NCBI RefSeq assembly: GCF_012933365.1
Contig: NZ_JABBVZ010000005.1
Location: forward strand, 1-64,000
Direction of reading: 5' to 3'
DNA length: 64,000 nt
DNA from: Sulfobacillus harzensis
GTDB taxonomy: Bacteria; Bacillota; Sulfobacillia; Sulfobacillales; Sulfobacillaceae
Shown here: piece after piece, positions 42,084 through 50,322 of the stretch
Layout of the letters: each line of letters opens with the position of its first letter
How positions within the stretch are numbered: the first letter of the stretch is position 1
Program-made: the position numbers and the translations under genes
Notes under the pieces: generated by a model
Databases searched by the model: none
What the model was told of the DNA's origin: nothing
The model's input: the letters and a program-made list of their open reading frames with translations, nothing else

Positions 42084-43910
42084 CTATTTGCTCGCCGCCA
42101 CTTCGTCATCGACCCGGGCCACGATGCGCGCGGTCGCAAAGGTACGGAGCGCCCGTACAATCTCCACCTCCACGCGCTCTCCCACGTGGCTCCCACCGCT
42201 TTCAATATCCACTACGTAGCCTGAGATGCGGGCAATGCCGTCGTTGGGATTGGTGGCGTGGCGCTCAGCAATCTCCAATTCCAAATGGTCCCCATCATGG
42301 ACCGGAAGCGCACTCTGTTCCACCTCGGCCTTGTTCCCCACGGCCACAAATTCCACATGATTGATATCCGTCACGTCAACCCCGCGTACAAACACCGAGC
42401 GGCCGGTATCATGCTCCAAAACCCGCAGATTGCTGCCTCCCGGTCCAATCAAGTGCGCCGCCACCAAGGGGTGGGTCTCAACCAGCACCGCCTCGGCTCC
42501 CGTCTCGCGGAGCTTTTCCATAATGCGATAGCGGATGCGCCGTGCCACCACATCTTCCGACAGGACATGACCCCGTCCCTCGCAGACTGGGCATACGCGC
42601 GTCATCTGATTTAACAACGACTCCCGCACCTTCTTGCGCGTCATCTCCAACAAGCCAAGCCGCGTCAAGCCGAGCACTGTGACCCGGGTGCGGTCATCGC
42701 GCAAGGCCTTTTGAAAGGTTTTGATGACCTCCGTCTGGTCCGCTTCATTCTCCATATCGATGAAGTCGACAATCACAATGCCGCTAATGTCGCGCAACCG
42801 CAATTGGCGGGCGATTTCAACCGCCGCCTCTTTGTTGGTGGCCAGTACGGTGTCGGAGAGGTCCGTGGTCCCGACATTCTTGCCGGTGTTGACATCGATT
42901 ACCGTGAGCGCCTCGGTTTCGTCAATGACCAAATATCCGCCGCATTTGAGCCACACGCGGCGCTTCAATGCCCGATCCAATTCCGCTTCAATGCCGCGCG
43001 CTTCGAAGATCGGGACCGGCCCCTGGTATAGCTCAATACGGCTTTTCAGTCCCGGAGAAAGCGACTGGGCCAATTCCCGAGCACGCATATAAGCATGCGG
43101 GTCATCAATGATAAAGCGATCCACGCTGTCATCCAAGTGATCGCGCAGGCTCTTGGCAATCAGCCCGGCCTCGCGATGCAACATCTGCGGCGCCCGCGAA
43201 GTCCGGCTCTTATGCCGCACGCGCGACCACACCCGTCTCAGGTAGGCTAAGTCCCGCATCAGCGCCCGTTGCGATGCCCCTTCGGCCACCGTACGGACAA
43301 TTAAACCCATCCCCTTAGGGCGCAGCTTTTCCGCCATTTCCCGGAGCCGTTCGCGTTCCCGCTCACTTTCAATGCGCCGCGATACCCCCACCGTTTCGGA
43401 ATACGGGGTGAGCACCAGATAGCGGCCCGGAAGACTAATATCGGTGGTCACGCGAGCTCCCTTGTTGCCAATGGGCTCCTTGGCGATTTGCACCACAACC
43501 TCCTGGCCCACCTTGAGCACGTCCTGAATTGGCCGTGATTTGGTGTGGTCACGATCCTCCGCATGCGCATCGTCCACATAGAGAAACGCATTTTTCTCCA
43601 GTCCAAGATTCACAAACGCCGCCCGCATTCCGGGCAACACATTTTCTACGCGGCCTTTGTATATGTTGCCGGCCGCCTGCTCAGCCTCCTCGTGGGTAAT
43701 GTAAAACTCGACCAGTTGCCCGTCTTCCACAATTGCCAAACGACTTTCGTGCGGTGCATAGTTAATCAAAAGTTCCTTAAAAACTTTTTGCTCCGGCTCT
43801 TCAGGGGAATCCGCGTCCCCTAGGGATTTTTGGCCGGGTACCTCTTCCGCCGCGTCAGCCACAACCAAAGCTGGCAAAATCCCCCAACGGCGACGCTTGC
43901 GCCGTGGCAT
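42084..43910 (-). CDS. rng: Ribonuclease G/E family endoribonuclease
   Basis: A 608-residue Rne/Rng protein that cleaves single-stranded 5'-monophosphate RNA. After a basic start (PRRKRRRWG) and an acidic linker comes the S1-like domain (GNIYKGRVENVLPGMRAAFVNLGLEKNAFLYVDD). Then come the 5' sensor/RNase H-like region, the catalytic DNase I-like domain with LTVIDVNTGKN and IVIVDFIDMENEADQ (the two Mg2+ Asp), and the zinc link RVCPVCEGRGHV. The C-terminal 80 residues (ARISGYVVDIESGGSHVGERVEVEIVRAL) look like a TRAM-type RNA-binding domain, an addition to ordinary RNase G. Start ATG 43910 follows aaagggg. Confidence 0.93.
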   Translation of the reverse strand: MPRRKRRRWGILPALVVADAAEEVPGQKSLGDADSPEEPEQKVFKELLINYAPHESRLAIVEDGQLVEFYITHEEAEQAAGNIYKGRVENVLPGMRAAFVNLGLEKNAFLYVDDAHAEDRDHTKSRPIQDVLKVGQEVVVQIAKEPIGNKGARVTTDISLPGRYLVLTPYSETVGVSRRIESERERERLREMAEKLRPKGMGLIVRTVAEGASQRALMRDLAYLRRVWSRVRHKSRTSRAPQMLHREAGLIAKSLRDHLDDSVDRFIIDDPHAYMRARELAQSLSPGLKSRIELYQGPVPIFEARGIEAELDRALKRRVWLKCGGYLVIDETEALTVIDVNTGKNVGTTDLSDTVLATNKEAAVEIARQLRLRDISGIVIVDFIDMENEADQTEVIKTFQKALRDDRTRVTVLGLTRLGLLEMTRKKVRESLLNQMTRVCPVCEGRGHVLSEDVVARRIRYRIMEKLRETGAEAVLVETHPLVAAHLIGPGGSNLRVLEHDTGRSVFVRGVDVTDINHVEFVAVGNKAEVEQSALPVHDGDHLELEIAERHATNPNDGIARISGYVVDIESGGSHVGERVEVEIVRALRTFATARIVARVDDEVAASK

Positions 43911-44024
43911 GGTGAAACCCCTTTCTTGGATTCTCAAAAATTTCTAAACTTTAGGGGGACACCTCTTCGCGTAAAGGATGTCCTCAAGGGTATCATACCA
44001 TGAACCACCCCCCAGTCAATCGGG

Positions 44025-44897
44025 CTAGCCCGAGAGTAGTTCGGCGATGGGCAGTTCCGGCCCGAACCGTTCCATGCCCGACAGCAGCGCCTCTTCATAG
44101 AGAATACCCATTCGCCTCATGTCGGCATCCAACACCACGACCCGATGGTACTTCAAAGGCCGCATGACCCGGATCACGTCGCCGAGCGCCACATCCCCCC
44201 GGACCGCCAAGTCCTCCACGGTCCACACGGGCCGGCGCTGAAAACCCAAAATCCGCTGGCCGAGGTCGCGAATGATGAGGTAAGGCGCATGGTGCGGCGT
44301 CCTGTAAGCACCCCAATATAAAAACGCGGCAAAGATTCCGAGCCCCAATTGCAGTTGACCCCCGGCCAGCATCGCCAGGGCGGCCGCAAATAGAAGGCGC
44401 GCCAGCCATAGTCCGCCTTCCCTGACCCGCCGCTCGGATTCCTGATACCCCATCTGCCGTGAGAGATAGAGGCGCGCTAGGCGGCCGCCATCCAGCGGTG
44501 CCACCGGCAAAAGGTTGATGGCGCCAATGGCTAGATTGGCCTCGATAAACTGGGTTACGTACTCCGGATTCATTGGCAGCGCCCGCTGAAAGGCCCAGGC
44601 GAAAGCCGCCCAAAAAAAATTGGCCAAAGGTCCCGCAACCGCCACCATGGTCTCCACATAGGGATCCTGGGTGTCAAGACCAGGGATGCGCGCCATGCCC
44701 CCAAACGGCCAAATCTCGATGCGCTCGATATCCAGGCCGTACAAATCGGCCACCACGGCATGGGTCAGCTCATGCAAGGTGACGGCCAAAAAGGCGATAA
44801 TCATGGTGCGCCCATGACCGGCTGCCCCGTAGAGTACTAACACCCCTAGGAAAAGCGGATTAATGCGGACTTGGCGCCACAGAGGAGCGCGTGCCAT
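44025..44897 (-). CDS. spoIVFB: Site-2 protease SpoIVFB (M50)
   Basis: A 290-residue membrane metalloprotease. LAVTLHELTHAVVADLYG carries the HExxH zinc motif and INLLPVAPLDGGRL is the second ligand motif (LDG). Four to six membrane helices precede a cytoplasmic C-terminal CBS-like domain (VEDLAVRGDVALGDVIRVM...RVVVLD). SpoIVFB processes pro-sigma-K in the mother cell; substrate and position next to spoIVFA support this. Start ATG 44897 lies 1 nt after the spoIVFA stop; an earlier in-frame start (44924) lies within spoIVFA. Confidence 0.9.
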   Translation of the reverse strand: MARAPLWRQVRINPLFLGVLVLYGAAGHGRTMIIAFLAVTLHELTHAVVADLYGLDIERIEIWPFGGMARIPGLDTQDPYVETMVAVAGPLANFFWAAFAWAFQRALPMNPEYVTQFIEANLAIGAINLLPVAPLDGGRLARLYLSRQMGYQESERRVREGGLWLARLLFAAALAMLAGGQLQLGLGIFAAFLYWGAYRTPHHAPYLIIRDLGQRILGFQRRPVWTVEDLAVRGDVALGDVIRVMRPLKYHRVVVLDADMRRMGILYEEALLSGMERFGPELPIAELLSG

Positions 44898-44898
44898 G

Positions 44899-45534
44899 TT
44901 AGTGTCGAATCCACCCGGCCCCAAAGAGCGCCGAGCCTAAGGGATTCACGGGATACCCATCTTTGGTGGCGCCAAGCGTCAACTCCCGGGACCTGAGGTG
45001 GCCAATCACGGTGGTCGGCTGGACCCGTTGACCTTTATGGAGGGCTGCCGGGGCGATGCCCTTGAAGTCCACGAGATACCCATTAGCGCGAACTTCAACC
45101 GCCGTCCGGCTGACCCGAACCACGGATGCCATCATCCCCGCTTCGACCGGTGCATGAAGCCCCGCTTTAATGGTAGCTGCCGGATTGAATCGGGCTTTAG
45201 CCCCGGTTCCCTGCCACCCGAAGGACTGCACCAGCCTTGCGCTGGCCACCGGCGAAATCCAATGCGGGACTGTCTTGGCGGCAGGAGAGGCGATTCCCTT
45301 AGGCATGGGCAGGGACAGGCTGCCCAGGTGAGCCCCTGCGGGAACATGCGTGCTGGTCTCAATCCAATGTTGTGTATTGGCCATAATAAGGCGGGCGGCC
45401 CGGCCTGACGTGTGCGAGGCCAGTGCCAGGGTCATGAGAATCAACCCCGCAATTAGCCAGCGCACCCATCCCATACGGGGCATCGTCTCCGGGCTTGGCT
45501 TATCCTGAGGCCAGGAAATTTCCGGTTTGGCCAT
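44899..45534 (-). CDS. spoIVFA: SpoIVFA-like regulator of SpoIVFB (M23/LytM-like)
   Basis: A 211-residue protein with one membrane segment (VRWLIAGLILMTLALAS, about 25-42) and an extracytoplasmic LytM/M23-type domain: VASARLVQSFGWQ, IKAGLHAPVEAGMMASVVRVSR, ANGYLVDFKGIAP, LHKGQRVQPTTVIGHL. The zinc His residues of active M23 peptidases are not preserved (HAPVEAG instead of a full HxH), consistent with SpoIVFA being a regulator. Start ATG 45534 (M3 of the open frame) follows ggaggga. It is coupled to spoIVFB. Confidence 0.83.
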   Translation of the reverse strand: MAKPEISWPQDKPSPETMPRMGWVRWLIAGLILMTLALASHTSGRAARLIMANTQHWIETSTHVPAGAHLGSLSLPMPKGIASPAAKTVPHWISPVASARLVQSFGWQGTGAKARFNPAATIKAGLHAPVEAGMMASVVRVSRTAVEVRANGYLVDFKGIAPAALHKGQRVQPTTVIGHLRSRELTLGATKDGYPVNPLGSALFGAGWIRH

Positions 45535-45588
45535 GTCCATCCCTCCACGAGATGGTATGAGCCGGCGATAGGCAATATGTCCCAGTAC

Positions 45589-46449
45589 TTAGCTTAAGGG
45601 AGAGTAATACACTGCCAGGGAATGCGGCAGTATACCGAAGTCGAGAAGCCAACGCGAATCCTGGCGGGTCACCTCGTGCTGCAAGAAGCCCCACTCCTCG
45701 CCGGTCAAAATCGGACCCACACGCCCCACCCGATTGAGAACGTAATAGGCATAGCGCTTGGGGACCCGCAGGGTGAGAATGCGGAAGAGATGCACGTCAC
45801 GGGCAATGTGGCGAACCACGTCCTCCAGCTTCATCGACTGCGGTCCTCCGATATCGTAAATCTGCCCAATAGTGCGTTCCAGCCACAGCGAGCGCAGTGC
45901 GATTTCCGCTACATCGCCGACATAGACGGGCTGAATCAATGGTTTGGACTCCGGGAGCACCGCCCATGGGCGGTTGGCCGCTTCTTCGAGTCGCTTGAAG
46001 GTTTCCGACCCATGGCCAAACATGAGGTGCGGACGCAAAATCGTGTATTCCAGCCCGGAATTGACCACCACCTGCTCCCCCACCCATTTGCTCTGCTGAA
46101 AGCGCGTGGGCGCATGAAATCCCGCTCCCATGGCGCTAATATAGATAAATCGCTGCACGCCTCGCTCTTGGGCTTCCCGTACAATGCGGCGGGTCCCCTC
46201 TTCATGCAAGGCCTCAACCTGGTCGGTTTCGCCGGGATGATGCCCGGCACAGTGAATAATGGCGTCAAACGTTAGTTCGGGTCCCTCAAAGCCCTCCTCT
46301 TTCAACAAGTCCCCAACCATGGGCACGACGCTCAAATCGTTCTGGATCTCCCGGGTGAGCCCTACCACCCGATAGCCCATCCGCATGAGCCGTTGGCTCA
46401 ACTCTCGTCCTAGAAAGCCGGTCGCTCCCGTGACCAACACATTGCGCAT
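45589..46449 (-). CDS. NAD(P)-dependent epimerase/NDUFA9-like protein
   Basis: A 286-residue extended/atypical SDR. NVLVTGATGFLGRELSQRL is the GxxGxxG cofactor motif, followed by AIIHCAGHHP, FIYISAMGAG and LEYTILRPHLMFG. There is no YxxxK catalytic pair: FQQSKWVGEQ has K without Tyr at the usual place. This is typical of NDUFA9/NmrA-like members that bind nucleotide but may not catalyse epimerisation. Start ATG 46449 follows aaaggagc. The function is unknown; a quinone or lipid-related role is sometimes inferred for the family. Confidence 0.8.
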   Translation of the reverse strand: MRNVLVTGATGFLGRELSQRLMRMGYRVVGLTREIQNDLSVVPMVGDLLKEEGFEGPELTFDAIIHCAGHHPGETDQVEALHEEGTRRIVREAQERGVQRFIYISAMGAGFHAPTRFQQSKWVGEQVVVNSGLEYTILRPHLMFGHGSETFKRLEEAANRPWAVLPESKPLIQPVYVGDVAEIALRSLWLERTIGQIYDIGGPQSMKLEDVVRHIARDVHLFRILTLRVPKRYAYYVLNRVGRVGPILTGEEWGFLQHEVTRQDSRWLLDFGILPHSLAVYYSPLS

Positions 46450-46498
46450 GTCGCGAACGCTCCTTTGCCGTCGAATGGATATTCCATTTGCGACCGAG

Positions 46499-46660
46499 CT
46501 AATCCTTTTTTGAGGAGGCCCTTTTTTGCCGGTTCGAGGAGCGGGAAAAGAGGCGCCGTTCAATACGCTCAAGCCGACTTTGAATCCGGGCCAACACGAC
46601 GAATATTGCAAGAAGAAAGGCTAAATCGAGGGCTAACAGCACCAATCCGTCAGTTTTCAC
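46499..46660 (-). CDS. Small single-span membrane protein (53 aa)
   Basis: GTG 46660..46658 opens a 53-codon frame behind ggggggaggga, overlapping the end of the ferredoxin gene by 11 nt. It ends at TAG 46501..46499. The product has one N-terminal helix (LVLLALDLAFLLAIFVVLA), a heptad-like stretch IQSRLERIERRLF and a basic tail. No family is recognised. The strong ribosome site, overlap coupling and sensible topology support a real gene. Confidence 0.6.
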   Translation of the reverse strand: MKTDGLVLLALDLAFLLAIFVVLARIQSRLERIERRLFSRSSNRQKRASSKKD

Positions 46661-47288
46661 CGGATCCCTCCCCCCGCGGCAATGCCGCGATATCGCGAAG
46701 TTTGACGGATGCCGCCCAAATCCCTTTGGGCTCCTTTAAGATCACCGGGGCCCTGGCGCATCGCCCGAGACACCGGACAGCGGTCACACGCACGCCCTGG
46801 CGCGCGCGAAAGGCAGGGGACCGGCGCATGGCGTCCATGAGGAGTTGGGATCCCTTGGCACGGCAGGCGCTTCCCTGGCACACGAAGAGATGTTGCTGAT
46901 AACGGGGCACGTGCACCGTCACCGGCGGCTTCGGCTCCCGAAGTCCGAGATGGCAGGCAAGGCTGAGCGCCAGGCCCAGCATCAATCCGATTCCGCCTCC
47001 CTCGGATCCCCAATACAACAGCGCTCCCACACTCGCCCCCAGGGCGGCATACAAAAGTCCTGCCCCCCGGCGTGGGCGCCCCGCGATCGCGAGCCATCCC
47101 GCCATGGCCAGCCACACGCCGGCTACCATGCCGGCATGATGGGGCCACCAAAGACGCGCAACCAACAGCCCAAAGACGCACAAGGCGCCGAGCTCCCTCC
47201 ATTTGGATGGTGCCCGACGCCCCAAGATACCCGCCAACACTAGGACCATGCCGCCCCAAAGGGCCGCCAAGAGGCGAATGGTCACCAT
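46650..47288 (-). CDS. Membrane protein fused to thioredoxin-like [2Fe-2S] ferredoxin
   Basis: A 212-residue two-part protein. Residues 1-115 form about five membrane helices (LLAALWGGMVLVLAGILG ... LMLGLALSLACHLG). Residues 128-205 form a thioredoxin-like [2Fe-2S] domain: HLFVCQGSACRAKGSQLL (C-x4-C) and VTAVRCLGRCARAPVILKEP (C-x3-C). That is the four-Cys pattern of NuoE and small ferredoxins. The start ATG 47288 overlaps the PAP2 stop; GTG 47285 is possible. A ferredoxin tethered to a multi-span domain is uncommon, and its redox partners are unknown. Confidence 0.78.
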   Translation of the reverse strand: MVTIRLLAALWGGMVLVLAGILGRRAPSKWRELGALCVFGLLVARLWWPHHAGMVAGVWLAMAGWLAIAGRPRRGAGLLYAALGASVGALLYWGSEGGGIGLMLGLALSLACHLGLREPKPPVTVHVPRYQQHLFVCQGSACRAKGSQLLMDAMRRSPAFRARQGVRVTAVRCLGRCARAPVILKEPKGIWAASVKLRDIAALPRGEGSGEN

Positions 47289-47899
47289 TGCCGACGTCGA
47301 TAACGCGGCTCCGGCCTGATGCCGAAGATGCGGAACAATAGCTTAACCAGCCACTCCAGCCAGCCTCTCAAAGCCAGCACGATAAGTCCGGCGACAACGC
47401 CCACGGCCGCCCCGACGATAACGTCGGTCGGCCAGTGCAACCCCACGAAGACGCGCGCAATGGCCACGGCGGCGGCCAATATCAATGCCAAAATCCCATC
47501 ACTGGCACCGGCAAAGAATAACCCCACGGCAAAGCCGAAACTCCCGGCGGCGTGATCACTGGGGAAGGAGGTATCGCGTTTATGGGACACCAGTTGATGA
47601 ATCAGATGAGGCTCATACACAAAAGGCCGCGGGCGATACGGGAAGATGTGGCCCAAGATGACATTAATCACCAACGCCAACACACCCGCTACCACGGCAT
47701 AAACCACAGCCCGGCGCGCTCGATTCTCTCGAAGCGGCGGCCAAAACCACAGCAGCAAAAAGATGACAGCCCAAATTTCCGGCGCGTATTTGGCTAAGAC
47801 GATCGCCAAATGATTCAACAGTGGACTATATCGTGACCAACCATTGACCACGAGCTCCCAATGCTTGTCGAATCCTGTAATGGGAAATTGATGTGTCAA
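47282..47899 (-). CDS. PAP2-family membrane phosphatase (paralogue 2)
   Basis: A 205-residue PAP2 phosphatase with HIFPYRPRPF, SFPSDHAAGSFGFA and ARVFVGLHWPTDVIVG as active-site motifs. It matches the paralogue at 41298-41909 in most positions from the WFWPP loop to the C-terminal helix. It differs mainly at the N terminus and in having an Arg-rich tail (RPEPRYRRRQW). The start is TTG 47899..47897, overlapping the rodA stop as TTGA, behind ggggga. It lies in the rodA transcript, which fits recycling of undecaprenyl carrier for wall synthesis. Confidence 0.87.
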   Translation of the reverse strand: MTHQFPITGFDKHWELVVNGWSRYSPLLNHLAIVLAKYAPEIWAVIFLLLWFWPPLRENRARRAVVYAVVAGVLALVINVILGHIFPYRPRPFVYEPHLIHQLVSHKRDTSFPSDHAAGSFGFAVGLFFAGASDGILALILAAAVAIARVFVGLHWPTDVIVGAAVGVVAGLIVLALRGWLEWLVKLLFRIFGIRPEPRYRRRQW

Positions 47900-49107
47900 T
47901 TCGGTCCCCCTACGAGGTCTTGTTCACTAAGCTGGTTCGAGTATAACACAGGCACTGGTTTTGCCACGGAAGGCTTGTAGCCCTGGACTTTGCGCCGTCC
48001 ATAGACATTCAGCAAGAGGCCAATCGCCGCCGAGTCGGCCATCAAGGCCGATCCCCCGTAACTCATGAAAGGCAAGGGAACCCCTGCCACCGGCATAATG
48101 CCGGATGCCATCCCGGCGCTTTCGATGACGTGAAAGGCAAACATCGACGCCACACCAGCGGCCAAAAGCATCCCGAAGCGATCCTTCGCCTGGGTGGCGA
48201 TGTAAACCGCCCGGGCAATGATGAGCAAGTAGACAAACAAAATCGCCATCGATCCCACAAAACCCAACTGTTCGCCAATGCCCGCATAGATGAAGTCCGT
48301 GTAGGACTCTGGCAAATAGCCTAACAGCGTCGTGTGGGCGCCCATGGTCAGGCCGCTTCCGGTGAGGCCGCCAACCCCGATGTCGATGCGGGATTGAATC
48401 ACGTTATAGCCGGTGCCCAAGGGATCTTTGTTGGGATTAATGAAGGCGGTCAGCCGGTTGAGCTGATAGGTGTGCATAATGGGGATCTTGATGCCATAGC
48501 GGTAGTGCAGATAAATCCATAGCACCATCAGGCCCAACCCCGCGGGAAACACCAGCATTTTCAGCCAGGGCAGCCCCGCCATATACAGCATGCCAATTGT
48601 AATGGCGGCAAACACCAAGGTGGTACCAAGATCCGGCTGCTTCAAAATCATGAGCATCGGGATGCCAACGTGCACCAACGGGCTGACCATGTCCCGCCAG
48701 TGCTTCAAACTCTTCTTTTTGTCCAGATGGGTGGCCAAGGTAATGATAATCGCCACCTTGGCGAGTTCCGAGGGCTGCAACTGAAAGGGCCCGATCGGAA
48801 TCCACCGTTGGGCACCAAGCGCGGATTGCCCGTGCACCAACACGATGCCCAAAAGGCCGATTGCTGCCCAGTAGATGTAAGGGGCAAATTTTTTGAAGTG
48901 CTCGTAGTTAATCCATGTCGCAACGACCAGCACCACCGTCCCGAGCCCAAACCAGATCATCTGACGCTTCACAAAATAGGTCGGATCTCCGGATGGTGCC
49001 CAGGGACGGGATGCACTGGCCAAAACAACAATGGACACTGCCGCCAAGAGATACATGGCGATCAGGGTGAAATAGTCTAATTGAAAGCGCGTATGGCGGT
49101 TTCCCAC
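47896..49107 (-). CDS. rodA: Rod-shape SEDS glycosyltransferase RodA
   Basis: A 403-residue SEDS-family peptidoglycan polymerase with ten membrane helices. Family blocks: ALGAQRWIPIGPFQLQPSELAKVAIII, LKQPDLGTTLVFAAITIGMLYMAGLPW, and at the C terminus ESAGMASGIMPVAGVPLPFMSYGGSALMA. It is called RodA (not FtsW) because it follows minCDE and mreBCD. The start is GTG 49107..49105 behind aggggtttg. It is followed by the overlapping PAP2 gene. Confidence 0.92.
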   Translation of the reverse strand: MGNRHTRFQLDYFTLIAMYLLAAVSIVVLASASRPWAPSGDPTYFVKRQMIWFGLGTVVLVVATWINYEHFKKFAPYIYWAAIGLLGIVLVHGQSALGAQRWIPIGPFQLQPSELAKVAIIITLATHLDKKKSLKHWRDMVSPLVHVGIPMLMILKQPDLGTTLVFAAITIGMLYMAGLPWLKMLVFPAGLGLMVLWIYLHYRYGIKIPIMHTYQLNRLTAFINPNKDPLGTGYNVIQSRIDIGVGGLTGSGLTMGAHTTLLGYLPESYTDFIYAGIGEQLGFVGSMAILFVYLLIIARAVYIATQAKDRFGMLLAAGVASMFAFHVIESAGMASGIMPVAGVPLPFMSYGGSALMADSAAIGLLLNVYGRRKVQGYKPSVAKPVPVLYSNQLSEQDLVGGPN

Positions 49108-49187
49108 AAGATCAAACCCCTAAGACCAAAGTACTTCCAGTATAAACGAGGTCACATCCTGGGTCGAGGGACACCTTATGGAGCCGC

Positions 49188-49463
49188 TTACAAAGTATTC
49201 CGTCCAGTAGCCGCCTTTTTACGGATAGGTATGTTAGCCACCAGCGCCATCGCATCATCATGTCGGGAAAAGTCAACCTGAAAGCCCTGGTCGTCAATGT
49301 CCAGATACTGCGAAATAACCTTGACCAAATCGTTCTTCAGGTTCTCCAGCGCCTGCGGAGAGAGGCTGGCCCGATCGTGCACTAAGACCAGGCGGAGGCG
49401 CTCCTTGGCCACCTCTTTGCTCGCGTCATCCCGACCAAAAACCCGCGCGAACAAATCAAACAT
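49188..49463 (-). CDS. minE: Cell-division topological specificity factor MinE
   Basis: A 91-residue partner of MinD. FDLFARVFGRDDASKEVAKERLRLVLVHDRASLSPQALENLKNDLVKVISQYLDID contains the membrane-binding N-terminal helix and the anti-MinCD region. The start at 49463 follows gaggaggga; seven upstream codons overlap minD. MinE in a spore-former (in place of DivIVA alone) implies an oscillating Min system. Confidence 0.93.
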   Translation of the reverse strand: MFDLFARVFGRDDASKEVAKERLRLVLVHDRASLSPQALENLKNDLVKVISQYLDIDDQGFQVDFSRHDDAMALVANIPIRKKAATGRNTL

Positions 49464-49480
49464 GGCGTTCCCTCCTCGGC

Positions 49481-50281
49481 TCACCCTTTGAGCCCCATCA
49501 TCTTGCGCAGCCGCCCGATAAACCCTTGAGCGTCATCTTCCAGCTTCATCATCGGCACATTTTCTCCCATCAAGCGACGTGCGATGTCCCGGTAAGCCTC
49601 GCCAGCCTTGGAGGTGTTGTTCAGCACGGCCGGCTCGCCGCGGTTGGTGGACACCACGATGAACTCGTCATCCGGGACCACGCCCAGAAGATCGATGGCC
49701 AGAATCTCGATCATGTCGTTAATGTCCATCATGTCGCCCTTTTTTACCATGCTAGGCCGTATGCGGTTGACAATCAAGGCAGGGTGATGTTTTTCTTCCG
49801 CCTCTAAGAGTCCAATGATGCGATCCGCGTCGCGGACTGAGGAAACCTCAGGGGTGGCAACAACCACCGCCTTGTCAGAACCCGCCACCGCATTCTTGAA
49901 TCCTTGCTCGATCCCCGCGGGACAGTCAATCAACACGAAGTCGAATTCCTGCTTCATCTCGCCCACCAGATCCCGCATTTGGTCCGGGCTCACAGCCGTT
50001 TTGTCACGGGTCTGAGCCGCCGGTAGAAGGTAAAGGTTCTCGAACCGCTTGTCCTTGATGAGGGCATGCTTAAGTTTGGCAAACCCCTCGACCACATCCA
50101 CCAAGTCGTAAACAATACGGTTCTCCAACCCCATGACCACATCCAGGTTGCGAAGCCCGATATCCGCATCAATTAGCGCCACCCGTTGGCCCGCCTGCGC
50201 CAGGCCCGCACCGATGTTGGCCGTGGTCGTGGTTTTCCCGACACCCCCCTTTCCCGAGGTAATGACAATGGCTTCCCCCAT
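49481..50281 (-). CDS. minD: Septum-site-determining ATPase MinD
   Basis: A 266-residue deviant Walker ATPase. VITSGKGGVGKTTTTANIG is Walker A with the signature Lys, ALIDADIGLRNLDVVMGLENRIVYDLVDV is the switch region, FVLIDCPAGIEQGF is Walker B, and the C-terminal amphipathic helix FIGRLRKMMGLKG is the membrane-targeting sequence. It recruits MinC and is displaced by MinE. Start ATG 50281 follows gaggagg. Confidence 0.96.
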   Translation of the reverse strand: MGEAIVITSGKGGVGKTTTTANIGAGLAQAGQRVALIDADIGLRNLDVVMGLENRIVYDLVDVVEGFAKLKHALIKDKRFENLYLLPAAQTRDKTAVSPDQMRDLVGEMKQEFDFVLIDCPAGIEQGFKNAVAGSDKAVVVATPEVSSVRDADRIIGLLEAEEKHHPALIVNRIRPSMVKKGDMMDINDMIEILAIDLLGVVPDDEFIVVSTNRGEPAVLNNTSKAGEAYRDIARRLMGENVPMMKLEDDAQGFIGRLRKMMGLKG

Positions 50282-50322
50282 TAATGCTCCTCCTCATACG
50301 TAAACTCATGGCGCAAACTTTC

